Origin: a virus
Length of the DNA stretch: 50,416 nt
Strand: one strand, 5' to 3'
Virus record (IMG/VR): IMGVR_UViG_3300036822_000288
Location: 1-50,416 of that record
Position 1 is the first letter of the stretch, and each line of letters starts with the position of its first letter. The notes beneath the pieces are model-generated. The model ran no database searches, had not been told where the DNA came from, and saw only the letters and a program-made list of their open reading frames with translations. Below, one piece after another: positions 38,441 to 47,991 of this stretch. Position numbers and translations under genes: made by a program.

Positions 38441-38794
38441 ATGCCAGAAACTTTCACATGGAGCCCGCAATCGGGCTTCACGGGCGAGCGTACGCCTGAT
38501 GTAGCCGTCGTGAAGTTAGGTGATGGCTACGAACAGCGCCAGGTGAAGGGTATCAACCCACTGATGGGGAAATATCCGCTCACCTTCATTGGCTACGACG
38601 ATTCCAAATGTGGGCGGGTAAACGTGGCGAAAGCGGTGGATGCCTTCCTGACTGCGCGAATGTCTGTTGAGTCGTTCTACTGGACGCCACCAGATACCGG
38701 CGTTCAGGCGCTGTATGTGTGCCGCTCCTGGTCGATGCAGAAGACCAAGGGGGTTTACACGTTAACCGGAACTTTCGAACAAGTACCCCGATAA
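38441..38794 (+). CDS. M: Minor tail protein M
   Basis: The 117-aa protein matches the phage minor tail M family: MPETFTWSPQSGF, VAVVKLGDGYEQR, VESFYWTPPDTG. It is a tail-tip protein beside the tape measure. Confidence 0.9.
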   Translation: MPETFTWSPQSGFTGERTPDVAVVKLGDGYEQRQVKGINPLMGKYPLTFIGYDDSKCGRVNVAKAVDAFLTARMSVESFYWTPPDTGVQALYVCRSWSMQKTKGVYTLTGTFEQVPR

Positions 38795-38809
38795 CTGAGG
38801 AGTAATATC

Positions 38810-39028
38810 ATGACTTTAGAACAACGAGTAGAAGCGTTAGAAAAGGCGGTGGCTAAACTGACATTGCCTAGTGAAACAGCCGAAGAACTGGCTAAGGTGA
38901 TGCGTGATGTTGCGAAAGAGACGATTAAGAATGCGCGTCGGCCTGGTGGTGTGTTGCATAAGCTGGATGAAAAAGCGGCTCATGCTAACGCCGCTTACAA
39001 TGTCAGCTTAGGAATTAATTGCCGCTAA
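38810..39028 (+). CDS. Small coiled-coil protein (72 aa)
   Basis: MTLEQRVEALEKAVAKLTL is a short coiled coil followed by a basic helix. It has an AGGAGTAATATC ribosome site. Its end overlaps a convergent gene by 14 bp. Function unknown. Confidence 0.65.
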   Translation: MTLEQRVEALEKAVAKLTLPSETAEELAKVMRDVAKETIKNARRPGGVLHKLDEKAAHANAAYNVSLGINCR

Positions 39029-39233
39029 TATTTGAAAGATTTTTAGCCCATTCCTGAATGGGAGCATTAGGAATGGTATTCAATTCCTTTACCAACTGCG
39101 CGCGCGAACCCTCATCGAGTTTTAAGGCGATAGCCAGCAAAATTGCTTTCATATCATTCAGTTCAGCCTGAATTTCAGACTCGCTACCAGCTTTGGAATG
39201 AAATTCGAAAGTAGAGTGTTTTTCTTGAATCAT
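39015..39233 (-). CDS. Small reverse-strand protein in the tail module (72 aa)
   Basis: MIQEKHSTFEFHSKAGSESE begins a polar protein with the helix LNDMKAILLAIALKLDEG. It is opposite to the late genes, with sense 3' ends overlapping by 14 bp. Function unknown; probably expressed in the lysogen. Confidence 0.65.
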   Translation of the reverse strand: MIQEKHSTFEFHSKAGSESEIQAELNDMKAILLAIALKLDEGSRAQLVKELNTIPNAPIQEWAKNLSNISGN

Positions 39234-39280
39234 TTTATTCCTTTAACCAGAGGTAATCAGCCATCCCTCATTGTTGTTTG

Positions 39281-39303
39281 CGTCCATGCCCCAAACATGG
39301 ACG
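39281..39303. other. Perfect 8-bp hairpin
   Basis: CGTCCATG-CCCCAAA-CATGGACG is a perfect stem-loop in a 175-bp non-coding gap. No T run follows, so it is not a standard terminator; it could be an RNA structure or an operator. Confidence 0.4.
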
Positions 39304-39373
39304 GGCTGAATACTCAACATATCCTTATCAGTAAATCAGCAACATCCTGATATTCGATCAGTAATCATCTGAC

Positions 39374-39397
39374 GGCTGCCGCATGGCGGCCTTTTTT
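39374..39397 (+). terminator. Rho-independent terminator
   Basis: GGCTGCC-GCAT-GGCGGCC followed by six Ts, 12 bp before the L gene. Confidence 0.82.
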
Positions 39398-39408
39398 ATG
39401 GGCGCAAT

Positions 39409-40113
39409 ATGCGAGACATACCAGCAGAACTAATCATCGAGAGTGTTGATGCCGGTGTCGGCGCAATGCTCGACCTGTATGAAGTCGACCTGCAATCGTT
39501 CGGCGGCGATGTGATCCGCTTCCACGCTGGCACCAATGGCTATTACAACGATGTCATCTGGCAGGGGCGCGCTTATTCGGCCTATCCGATCGCCGTTGAA
39601 GGCTTCGAGGTCAAATCGGAGGGAACGTATTCGCGTCCGACGATGAAGGTAGCGAACATTACCGGCCTGATTACCGGCATCAACCACGATTTCGATGATG
39701 CGCTGGGAGCCGTGGTGACGCGCCGGCAGGTGCTGGTTAAGCATCTGGACGCCGTGAACTTCCCGAACGGTAATGCAGATGCGGATCCGACAATGGAGGC
39801 AGTTTCCCGCTACGTCATCGAAGAGATGGCAGAAGAGACGTTCGAGACTGTTACCTACAACCTAGCCACGCCAGTGGACTGTGATAACGCCATTATTCCG
39901 GCGCGCACCATTCTGGCTGACGTGTGCCAGTGGGTGTATCGCGGAGATGGCTGCGGCTATTCCGGCGGCGCTGTTGCCGATGAGAAGGATAACCCAACGT
40001 CTGACCTGTCACGCGATAAGTGCTCTAAGCACCGCAGCGGCTGTCGGATGCGATTCGTTAAACCCTCCGCGCTGCCATACGGCGGCTATCCCGGCTCTGC
40101 CAAGGTGTCCTGA
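39409..40113 (+). CDS. L: Minor tail protein L
   Basis: The 234-aa protein matches lambda L: LDLYEVDLQSFGG, YSRPTMKVANITG and a C-terminal part with four spaced cysteines (CQWVYRGDGCGYSGG, CSKHRSGCRMRF), the region that binds an iron-sulphur cluster in lambda L. It caps the tail tip. Confidence 0.9.
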   Translation: MRDIPAELIIESVDAGVGAMLDLYEVDLQSFGGDVIRFHAGTNGYYNDVIWQGRAYSAYPIAVEGFEVKSEGTYSRPTMKVANITGLITGINHDFDDALGAVVTRRQVLVKHLDAVNFPNGNADADPTMEAVSRYVIEEMAEETFETVTYNLATPVDCDNAIIPARTILADVCQWVYRGDGCGYSGGAVADEKDNPTSDLSRDKCSKHRSGCRMRFVKPSALPYGGYPGSAKVS

Positions 40114-40838
40114 TGATTGAATCTGAGTGCCTGGCTTATGCCGCCTCATCAGGCGACGAAGTGTGTGGACTAATTATCGATGGCGATCGCCTGTGGCGAT
40201 GCCGCAACGCGCATCCCGATCCGGCGCGAAACTTCCGGATTGACCACAGAGACTGGCTTGAAGCAGAAGCGGCGGGAGAAATCACCGCCGTTTTTCATTC
40301 TCACCCTGAGCCAAAACTGGTGCTCTCCGGCGCTGACCGGGCTGCGCAGCTGGCCACCGGGATTGACTGGTGGCTGGCCAGCGGCGGGCGGCTGCGCAAA
40401 TTCCTCCCGGTACCGCATTTGCTTGGGCGGAGATTCGTGCACGGCGAAACGGACTGCTACACGCTGTTTCGCGATGCATATCACCTCTGCGGAATTGATC
40501 TGCCGGACTTCGAGCGAACCAACGGTTGGTGGGTGCGCGGTGAAAATCTCTACCTGAAAAACATCGCGTCAAACGGATTCCATGAAGTTGGCTTCGACGC
40601 CATTCAGCCAGGCGATGTAATCATCCGCCGCGCATTCCCAGAGTGTGACCCGTGCCACGCGATGATCTGGCTGGGCGAAAACACCATTCTGCACCACGAA
40701 GTGCAAGGCAGGCTGAGCCGCCGCGAGCCGCTGCGACAGATTCACGTCCCTCTCATTCACTCCATCTGGAGACACGAACAATGCTCACTTTTGGATTTGC
40801 GGGGAATTTACGACGACATTTCCGCCAGATCACAATGA
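40113..40838 (+). CDS. K: Tail tip assembly protein K (JAB and NlpC/P60 domains)
   Basis: The 241-aa protein has an N-terminal JAB/MPN metalloprotease-like domain (CGLIIDGD, AVFHSHPEPKLVLSGAD, the His-x-His-x10-Asp motif) and a C-terminal NlpC/P60-type peptidase domain (ETDCYTLFRDAYH, DVIIRR, CHAMIWLG). It aids tail tip assembly and may open peptidoglycan. Confidence 0.9.
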   Translation: MIESECLAYAASSGDEVCGLIIDGDRLWRCRNAHPDPARNFRIDHRDWLEAEAAGEITAVFHSHPEPKLVLSGADRAAQLATGIDWWLASGGRLRKFLPVPHLLGRRFVHGETDCYTLFRDAYHLCGIDLPDFERTNGWWVRGENLYLKNIASNGFHEVGFDAIQPGDVIIRRAFPECDPCHAMIWLGENTILHHEVQGRLSRREPLRQIHVPLIHSIWRHEQCSLLDLRGIYDDISARSQ

Positions 40839-41305
40839 ACGTCGACACACCAGCGCAGGGGTTACGCCTTCTGCTGGCTCAGTGTCCGGCATTCAAGCGC
40901 GATTTCTATAACACCCGGATCCGCATGCGCATCGATGGCAGCGACGTCTGCGGCGACAACCTCGAATTCCACATGAACCGCCACGTTAAAGACGGTTCTC
41001 GGGTGCTGATTGTGCCGGTAGTAGAGGGCTCGATTTCAGCTGCTGTGGCCGTGTGGATCATGGTCGCCGTGACGGTCGCATCGGTCGCTTACTCGCTTTA
41101 CATGACCTCGCACATGAAAACGAGCACGTCAGCGGATCAGGACACCAATTCCATCACGAACAACTCATTCACCAGCGCGGAAAACCGCATCGGGCAGGGG
41201 CGGCCGGTGCCGCTTCTCGTTGGCGAAATGGTCGTTGGATCAAACGTTATCAGCCTGGGTATCGATACCACGAACAATCAGGACTGGAATATCTCTATCA
41301 GCTAA
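40781..41305 (+). CDS. I: Tail assembly protein I
   Basis: The 174-aa protein starts MLTFGFAGNLRRHFRQITMN within the K gene (58-bp overlap). It has an N-terminal ubiquitin-like fold, a hydrophobic segment (AAVAVWIMVAVTVASVAY) and the conserved ENRIGQGRPVPLLVGEM at the end, as in lambda I. Confidence 0.87.
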   Translation: MLTFGFAGNLRRHFRQITMNVDTPAQGLRLLLAQCPAFKRDFYNTRIRMRIDGSDVCGDNLEFHMNRHVKDGSRVLIVPVVEGSISAAVAVWIMVAVTVASVAYSLYMTSHMKTSTSADQDTNSITNNSFTSAENRIGQGRPVPLLVGEMVVGSNVISLGIDTTNNQDWNISIS

Positions 41306-41314
41306 GGTGACAGC

Positions 41315-44300
41315 ATGGGCTCAGGCGGCGGTGGCGGCAGCACTCCAAAACTAATTGACGACAACCTCAAATCTAAGCAATTCCTCCGCGTTCTCGACCT
41401 CATCAGTGAAGGTCCAATCTACGGACCGGTAGACCAAAGCCACCTCTCATCGTTCCTGCTGAACAAAACGCCGGTGACCGATTCATCAGGCAACGCCACT
41501 ATTAACGGCGTGAGCGTGGCATGGCGCCCGGGAACGGCAACGCAGACGCCCATCAACGGCTTCAATGCCATTGAAGCCACTACGGTGGTGAACACTGATG
41601 TCACTCAGGCGACGCCGCTTGTGCGCACGGTTACTGATACTGATGTCGATCGCGTGCGCATGAACATTGGCGTATCTGGTCTGGTTCAGCAGGACACTAA
41701 GGGAAACCAGCTGGAAACGGCTGTCACAATGGTAATCGAAACTCGCGTGGGTAACAGTGCCTGGCAGACACAGAAGACGGTAACTATCAGCGGGAAAATC
41801 TCCGGTGAATATCTCGAAGCGCACCTGTTTGATGCGCCAGAGACAAAGCCGTTTGATATCCGACTGCGCCGCGTCACCGCCGACAGCAGCAGTGACCTTC
41901 TGAACAACGGCACGGTATGGAACAGCTTTACTGAAATTACCGATGACAACCTCTCATACCCATACGCGGCCGTTGCTGGGTGCGTGGTTGACCGTGACCA
42001 GTACACCGACACGCCAACGCGCACGTACCACCTGCGCGGACTGATTGTCGACGTGCCGGATAACTACGACCCTATCGCCAGAACATATACCGGCATCTGG
42101 CTTGGTGGCTTTAAGTCAGCATGGACGAACAACCCGGCGTGGATATTCCGCGCGCTGGTGAAGAACACCCGCTATGGGCTGGCGCGCCGGGCTGGTTATG
42201 TCGACGTGGATGACGGCAGCCTGTATGTGCTTTCGCAGTTCTGCGATCAGCTGGTTGATGATGGTTACGGCGGCAAAGAGCCACGATTTACACTCAACGC
42301 CTATATCACTGAGCAGAAGAGCGCTCGCGACTTGCTGGACGACATTGCAGGCATGTTCCGCGGCATCGCGCTGTGGGACGGCATGCGCTTCTCTGTGATG
42401 CTGGATAACCCGCAAGACCCGGTTGCTTCAATCACTAACGCCAGCGTGGTGGATGGACTATTCACATACAGCTCAATGAAGCGGTCAGAGCGATATAACG
42501 CCGTGGTCGTTTCATGGACTGACCCGAACAACGGCTGGGAGCAGGTGAAGGAATACGTCTCCGACGACGAGATGATTGATCGTTACGGCTACAACGAAAC
42601 GACGATGGAGGCTTTCGGCTGTACCTCGCGTGGGCAGGCTTTCCGCACCGGAAAATGGATGCTGGAAACCGCTAAACGTGAGACGAAGAAAGTCACCTTC
42701 AAGATGGCGCGCGAAGCTATCCGCTTCATTCCCGGCGATATCGTCGAGGTGATGGATAACAACTACGCGGCAACGCGCCTCGGTGGTCGAATCATCTCTC
42801 ACGCAGCCAAAACCATCACTGTGGATGCTGACGTCTCAACGTTAGCCGGCGGTGGCGATTTGATGTCGCTGATGGGCTCGAACGGCAAGTTTGTTAAGTA
42901 TGAGATTGCCAGTGTGTCAGGGCGAGTGATAACGCTTAAGACAACGCCTGCGTGGGTGCGTGACGGTACGGTATTTGTCATCACCACCGCAGAAGTGGCG
43001 CCGCGCATGTTTCGCGTCATGGGAATCACAGAGGAGGATAACAACTCCGTTTACAGCATCTCAGCCACGCTTCACGACCCGAACAAGCAAGCCATTGTTG
43101 ATGATGGCGCCGTATTCGAAACGCCAAACGATACGCTGAATGGCTATCGCGTGCCGAACATCGAGAACCTGCGGATCATCAACACCAACACCGAAACCGT
43201 GCAGGTCACGGCGACTTGGGAAACGGCGACGCTTACCAAGAAAATCGTGTTCGAGCTGTACGTCTACAGCACTGACGGCAAGGTGGTGGCTCAGTATGAA
43301 ACCGACCAGTTCCGTTATGACTTCTACGGGCTGGATGCTGGCAGTTACACGCTGGGCGTGCGTGGTCGCAACGAAAACGGCATGAAGGGCGCTGAGACGC
43401 AGGTCAGCCTTGTGATAGGAGCGCCGGGTGCGCCAACGTTCATCCAGTGGACGCCTGGCATCTTCTCGGCCGACATCGTGCCAGTGATGAATGTCACAGC
43501 CACGACCGACACGTCATTCGAGTTTTGGTACACCGGTGAAGTGCCTGCCAGCAGCATCGGCGCAGTAGAGGATGAGGCTCAGTTCCTCGGGCGAGCATCA
43601 CAATGGACACTGCACGGGCTGAAGGCAGACCACACGTATTACATGTATGTGCGAACCAAGAATGCATTTGGAGTATCGCCGTTCGTTGAGGTGTCAGGTC
43701 AGGCTTCATCTGACATTCCAGGCATGATTGAACTGATTGACGAAGAGATCCGTAACTCTGAGGCATTTGGCAACCTGACTGAAAAAATCGATACCAACAT
43801 TGAAGGTATGTTACAGAACGCCCTGAATAACAACTCAATTGTTGATCATCAGTTTGCTATCAATGGTGAAGTGCGCGCTGACATCATCGTGGTTAAGACG
43901 ACAATTGCCACGGTGTCAGAAGCCATGGCGCAACTTGAGACTCAGGTTCAGGCTGAAATTGGCGATCTGAATGCTGCGGTAAATGAGAAGCTGACGGCGA
44001 CAGTGACGGATAACGGCACGGCCAAAGCCTCATATACGCTTAGAGTTGGAATAACGCGTAATGATGTTTATTACGGCACAGGTATGGCGATCGGAATCGA
44101 GCCATCTGGCAGCTCATATAAATCAACGATAGCTTTCAATGCGGATCAATTCGGAATCTATACCGGCAGTGATGCGGGCAATTACCAGATGGCTTTCGCA
44201 GCTGTAAACGGCCAGGTGTTTATCAGTGATGCTTTCATAAATTATGCCGGAATTACGCTGGCCAAAATTGGTTCGTGGTACTCAGCCAATTACGTGGCTG

Positions 44301-44449
44301 GCATGATGGGTACAATAATGAAATCTGACGGCTCATTCGAACTTAATGGCCCGGTATCTGGCCAAGGTAGATTTATCGTCGATAATCGTGGTGCTGCCTG
44401 GTATAACGCTAGCGGTCAGCTTGTTTGCTCAATGGGGGTTCAACGCTAA
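41315..44449 (+). CDS. J: Tail tip protein J (host specificity)
   Basis: The 1044-aa protein matches J: GSGGGGGSTPKLIDDNL and FLRVLDLISEGPIYGPVDQ at the N-terminus, fibronectin type III-like repeats around 600-800 (VQVTATWETATL, YEFWYTG-like), then a distinct C-terminal part that should set receptor choice. Lambda J is 1132 aa. It overlaps the next gene by 1 bp. Confidence 0.93.
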   Translation: MGSGGGGGSTPKLIDDNLKSKQFLRVLDLISEGPIYGPVDQSHLSSFLLNKTPVTDSSGNATINGVSVAWRPGTATQTPINGFNAIEATTVVNTDVTQATPLVRTVTDTDVDRVRMNIGVSGLVQQDTKGNQLETAVTMVIETRVGNSAWQTQKTVTISGKISGEYLEAHLFDAPETKPFDIRLRRVTADSSSDLLNNGTVWNSFTEITDDNLSYPYAAVAGCVVDRDQYTDTPTRTYHLRGLIVDVPDNYDPIARTYTGIWLGGFKSAWTNNPAWIFRALVKNTRYGLARRAGYVDVDDGSLYVLSQFCDQLVDDGYGGKEPRFTLNAYITEQKSARDLLDDIAGMFRGIALWDGMRFSVMLDNPQDPVASITNASVVDGLFTYSSMKRSERYNAVVVSWTDPNNGWEQVKEYVSDDEMIDRYGYNETTMEAFGCTSRGQAFRTGKWMLETAKRETKKVTFKMAREAIRFIPGDIVEVMDNNYAATRLGGRIISHAAKTITVDADVSTLAGGGDLMSLMGSNGKFVKYEIASVSGRVITLKTTPAWVRDGTVFVITTAEVAPRMFRVMGITEEDNNSVYSISATLHDPNKQAIVDDGAVFETPNDTLNGYRVPNIENLRIINTNTETVQVTATWETATLTKKIVFELYVYSTDGKVVAQYETDQFRYDFYGLDAGSYTLGVRGRNENGMKGAETQVSLVIGAPGAPTFIQWTPGIFSADIVPVMNVTATTDTSFEFWYTGEVPASSIGAVEDEAQFLGRASQWTLHGLKADHTYYMYVRTKNAFGVSPFVEVSGQASSDIPGMIELIDEEIRNSEAFGNLTEKIDTNIEGMLQNALNNNSIVDHQFAINGEVRADIIVVKTTIATVSEAMAQLETQVQAEIGDLNAAVNEKLTATVTDNGTAKASYTLRVGITRNDVYYGTGMAIGIEPSGSSYKSTIAFNADQFGIYTGSDAGNYQMAFAAVNGQVFISDAFINYAGITLAKIGSWYSANYVAGMMGTIMKSDGSFELNGPVSGQGRFIVDNRGAAWYNASGQLVCSMGVQR

Positions 44450-45411
44450 TGGCTGATGGATTCACCGCATATATCAACGGAACAACTTTCGATGCCATCA
44501 ATGCGATGGCATTCAATTTTGTTGTGGATATACCATCAATATCTGGATCCGGTAGCAAAACCTACAATTATCCGGGTTTCAGTATAAGCGCGGCTATATT
44601 AGGTGGGAGAACAGCCGCAGGCGCGTCACAGATTACCTACAGCGTTTCTGTTTCAGGTCAGACTGTTTCATGGAGCGGAGTAGACATTGCCAGCAAATTG
44701 ATAGTTACGGCCACGGCAACATCAATTTCAAACTATGCAGGCTTTGTTCTAAACGATTATTCAAAAAGCCCGCCTGTATTTAAAATTGCACCGACGTTTA
44801 CGCCCTTTAACCTGGCACAGGTAGTTGATCTGACGCCAGCGGCTGGGCAGGTGTTGCAAACAAACATTCCTGCAAATCAGCCATTCGTGGCCTTCCATCG
44901 TAGTTTGGCCTCATCCGGGTTTAATCATGTATGGTGGACTGAGACCACGCAAAACGGATTCTGGGCATTAAGGTTCAGGCCATCATTCGGCAGCGCAATG
45001 ACTGCGACGAGAATTTATATCTTCTCAAAACTGATGCTGAACGTTCCTCCTGGCGGATTCTTTATGTACGACAATGGCGCAATTGTCTGGCATAACAATT
45101 GCCTGCCATTACAGATGCAAATAGGAGCAGTCACAGGCTCAAGTGTCCCGCTGGCAATTACCAGCGGGGTATCTGTCGTGGTAAGTTATCCATACGACCC
45201 TACCTTCCCAAGCACTGGTGATACAAGATACAACTGTTACAGTGCTGGGTTAACCGCATCAGGTAATTATGAAGCAAGTGGTGCTGACCTATATGCATCA
45301 GTTCCTTATAACACTCCTTCAGGATTGCCACCGTCATACTCATGCGGACCACCAGGTGTTATTCAGACAAGCGTTTATGACACATACTACAGGTTGGCTT
45401 TAGGGGTTTAG
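44449..45411 (+). CDS. Tail protein downstream of J (320 aa)
   Basis: MADGFTAYINGTTFDAINAM begins a Ser/Thr/Gly-rich, beta-rich protein with FGSAMTATRIYIFSK. It overlaps J by 1 bp (TAATG), so it is surely a virion or tail-tip partner of J. I recognise no known domain. Confidence 0.72.
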   Translation: MADGFTAYINGTTFDAINAMAFNFVVDIPSISGSGSKTYNYPGFSISAAILGGRTAAGASQITYSVSVSGQTVSWSGVDIASKLIVTATATSISNYAGFVLNDYSKSPPVFKIAPTFTPFNLAQVVDLTPAAGQVLQTNIPANQPFVAFHRSLASSGFNHVWWTETTQNGFWALRFRPSFGSAMTATRIYIFSKLMLNVPPGGFFMYDNGAIVWHNNCLPLQMQIGAVTGSSVPLAITSGVSVVVSYPYDPTFPSTGDTRYNCYSAGLTASGNYEASGADLYASVPYNTPSGLPPSYSCGPPGVIQTSVYDTYYRLALGV

Positions 45412-45624
45412 CTTGTCGCATTCTGAAGTGTCGACGAACTGTGATTTATCCGCCCATGTGTGGAATGGATTTCCGGCAAGGTATTTACCATTCTCAATTT
45501 TGAATACAGCGACGTCATATACGCTATTGGTGATTTTTGCTTTGTTATAGCAGATCGGCGGCGTATTAGATGCGCAGCCAGACAAAGCCAATAATGCGAC
45601 AGAGATAAGTAGTGCCTTTTTCAT
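45400..45624 (-). CDS. cor: Cor-like superinfection exclusion lipoprotein
   Basis: The 74-aa lipoprotein starts MKKALLISVALLALSGC (Cys17) and contains PPICYNKAKITNSVYDVAVF and NPFHTWADKSQF, features I associate with the Cor proteins of phi80/N15/HK022. Cor blocks the FhuA receptor. As in those phages, it follows the J region, though here on the opposite strand. Its 3' end overlaps the tail gene by 12 bp. Confidence 0.72.
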   Translation of the reverse strand: MKKALLISVALLALSGCASNTPPICYNKAKITNSVYDVAVFKIENGKYLAGNPFHTWADKSQFVDTSECDKLNP

Positions 45625-45786
45625 GATTTATTCCTTTGTTTATTTATAGACAGCATGAAATCACCTCAACCATTTCGATTGAAGTGAATGATTTAGATCA
45701 TATCGATCTGGTTATTTACTTGTTGGGATTGGAAATAATTGAACAGCCCGGCCATTGCGCAGGGTTTTTATTGCCCGGAGAAAACT

Positions 45787-47136
45787 ATGCCAGCAGGCAC
45801 TATTACGCTCACAAACGGATCAACAGCAGTTACCGGTTCAGGAACCAGCTTCGCTACAGAATTAAAAGTGAATGACTTTTTGGTCGCTGTTGTTGGCGGC
45901 GTAACTTACACGCTTGGCGTGCAGGCTATTGGATCCGCAACGGCATTGACGCTGACCACCGCATACAACGGACCAACTACATCCGGGTTATCCTGGACAG
46001 CTTTACCTAACGCTGCTCTTGTAGGAATCACTGCTCAGGTAGCTGCTGACGTTGCGAAAGCGATCCGAGGCTTCAACTTCGATAAGGTGAACTGGCAGAA
46101 GATTTTCAGTAACACTGCATCAGTTACGGTCACGCTCCCCGACCTGACCAGCTTCACAGGACCGAGCTGGGGTTACATGGCGGATCAGTATGCCAGCAAA
46201 GCCAGCAAAGGCGCTAATAGCGACATCACTTCCATTACTGGCCTAACAACAGCTCTTTCAATCGCTCAGGGAGGAACAGGGCAAAAGACAGCGGCTTTGG
46301 CATGGAATGCATTGGCACAATATGGAACGGTGGCCAACACTGCTGCTCAGGGTAATGATTCACGCCTCAACACCGTAAACGGTAAATCAGGCGGAACAAT
46401 TTCATCTGCCGTTAATGTTGCAGGAATGATTCAGCAAACTACAGCTGGTGCATATTATTACAATACCGCCTCTCAGGTTGAATCAAGCGGAAACGTTAAC
46501 TGTGTCGGTGCCCGTATGGCTGGGTCTAGCACTCAGTGGGATTTAACACTCAGATATTATCTGGTCACTGGCTCTTACCATTGTTTCCAGGTGGTCCAAA
46601 ATAGTGCTGAGACATTCCGCGTCCAGAGTAACGGATACGCTTACGCCACAACCTTCAATAACACATCTGATAGCAACCTGAAGTTCAACAAAGAATTTTT
46701 AACCAGCGCCCTGGCTAATACGGTCACAACTCGCGGGATGAGTTACAACCTTCAAGGGGCCAAAAAAGCCGGGATAATTGCGCAGGACGTACAAAAATTC
46801 ATGCCTGAGGCTATCACGACTAATACCGATCCGGTTGTTCTGGAAGATGGAACAATTCTGAATGAGACACTTTCACTAGATTACAGCGCAATCGCCGGCC
46901 TTCACACCGAGGCAATCAAAGAGCTTATCCCGTTGATGATGGAAATGCTAAACAGTCCTGAAACAGCAAAAGAGAAATTAAAAAACCTGATAGCGGCCAT
47001 CAATACCTCTATGGACGATGCCAATCCAACCGATATGAAAATGGAATGGTCACTTCTCAACCCTCCGGCCACGCCAGTCCCAGAGGAGGTGGCACCTGAT
47101 GCTGATCAGGACAACTCAGGAGAAAGTGGCACCTAG
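45787..47136 (+). CDS. Tail fibre/spike with C-terminal S74 chaperone domain
   Basis: The 449-aa protein starts MPAGTITLTNGSTAVTGSGT (GGAGAAAACT upstream). Its N-terminal part attaches to the tail; the repeat-like ALSIAQGGTGQKTAALAWNAL is typical of fibres. The end is an intramolecular chaperone of peptidase family S74: SDSNLKFNKEFLTSAL, GIIAQDVQKFMPEAI, LDYSAIAGLHTEAIKEL. The chaperone trimerises and cuts itself off the mature fibre. Confidence 0.9.
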   Translation: MPAGTITLTNGSTAVTGSGTSFATELKVNDFLVAVVGGVTYTLGVQAIGSATALTLTTAYNGPTTSGLSWTALPNAALVGITAQVAADVAKAIRGFNFDKVNWQKIFSNTASVTVTLPDLTSFTGPSWGYMADQYASKASKGANSDITSITGLTTALSIAQGGTGQKTAALAWNALAQYGTVANTAAQGNDSRLNTVNGKSGGTISSAVNVAGMIQQTTAGAYYYNTASQVESSGNVNCVGARMAGSSTQWDLTLRYYLVTGSYHCFQVVQNSAETFRVQSNGYAYATTFNNTSDSNLKFNKEFLTSALANTVTTRGMSYNLQGAKKAGIIAQDVQKFMPEAITTNTDPVVLEDGTILNETLSLDYSAIAGLHTEAIKELIPLMMEMLNSPETAKEKLKNLIAAINTSMDDANPTDMKMEWSLLNPPATPVPEEVAPDADQDNSGESGT

Positions 47137-47141
47137 CCACA

Positions 47142-47161
47142 GAGCCCCGGCAACGGGGCTC
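47142..47161 (+). terminator. Hairpin at end of the late operon
   Basis: GAGCCCCG-GCAA-CGGGGCTC is a perfect 8-bp stem with a GNRA loop just after the fibre gene. The T run is poor, so termination is probable but not certain. Confidence 0.6.
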
Positions 47162-47246
47162 ATTCCCTCCAACTAAATTCCCTTTCCTGCCAACCCCTTC
47201 CCAAATCCTCATCATCTCCCACTTGATCAGTTCTATCGATCAATAA

Positions 47247-47266
47247 TACTGTATGCATATACAGTA
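47247..47266 (+). promoter_or_regulatory. LexA (SOS) box
   Basis: TACTGTATGCATATACAGTA matches the SOS consensus TACTG-TATATATATA-CAGTA almost perfectly, with the core CTG-N10-CAG. It is centred about 30 bp before the ATG of the 77-aa gene and governs the umuDC-like operon. Confidence 0.92.
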
Positions 47267-47286
47267 ACTATCAGGGAGGCCAAGCC

Positions 47287-47520
47287 ATGCCCCGCGACTA
47301 CGAAATCATGATGGCTTTCAGGCAGGCGATTAAGCGCGACGCTGAAGGCCGATTCACCATCAGCACACTCGACTTTGTGGAAGAACTCGACCGGATGAAC
47401 TGGCACCACACGCTGCGTGCTGCGAATAAGTGGATCGAGACGCACACGACCACCTTCCGGGACATATCGTCGAACGAGGGAGAAGAGCGTGTATTTCAGG
47501 TATTCAATCCAAATGGTTGA
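47287..47520 (+). CDS. SOS-controlled small protein (77 aa), unknown
   Basis: MPRDYEIMMAFRQAIKRDAE begins a protein with FTISTLDFVEELDRMNWHHT and WIETHTTTFRDISS. It has no similarity to DinI that I can see. It follows the LexA box directly (AGGGAGG ribosome site) and leads the umuD/umuC operon, the place held by impC-like genes in mutagenesis cassettes. Role unknown. Confidence 0.7.
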   Translation: MPRDYEIMMAFRQAIKRDAEGRFTISTLDFVEELDRMNWHHTLRAANKWIETHTTTFRDISSNEGEERVFQVFNPNG

Positions 47521-47568
47521 ATGAATAAATAAAAACGCGTACTGAAGTGCCGATATTGAGACTAAATC

Positions 47569-47991
47569 ATGAGATTTTATAGACCTGCGGAAATCCGCGC
47601 CATTTTAGAGTTGCCATTGTTCATTGACCGAGTTCCGTGTGGATTTCCATCGCCGGCACAGGATTATGTTGAGCAACGCATTGACCTTAACAGCCTGCTT
47701 ATCAGTCATCCGAGCTCGACCTATTTTATCAAGGTAAGTGGAGACTCGATGATTGACGCTGGAATCAGTGATGGTGACATGCTTGTTGTGGACAGCTCAG
47801 TCAAGGCTGAACACGGCGACATTATCGTTGCTTCACTGGGTGGTGAATTCACTGTAAAGCAGCTAATAACCAAGCCATTCCTGCACCTGAAACCTATGAA
47901 CACTGCTCACTCGATTATTCCAATTACCGAACCTGACCAGTTTGAAATCTTTGGCGTAGTGAAACACTCCATTAAGACGATGAGCCGATAA
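47569..47991 (+). CDS. umuD: UmuD-like protein (Pol V subunit, S24 peptidase)
   Basis: The 140-aa protein keeps the UmuD features: Cys24-Gly25 cleavage site ([19 protein letters not shown]), Ser60 in SGDSM and Lys97 in EFTVKQL. RecA-driven self-cleavage gives UmuD', which joins UmuC to make Pol V. The stop overlaps the umuC ATG by one base. Confidence 0.93.
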   Translation: MRFYRPAEIRAILELPLFIDRVPCGFPSPAQDYVEQRIDLNSLLISHPSSTYFIKVSGDSMIDAGISDGDMLVVDSSVKAEHGDIIVASLGGEFTVKQLITKPFLHLKPMNTAHSIIPITEPDQFEIFGVVKHSIKTMSR

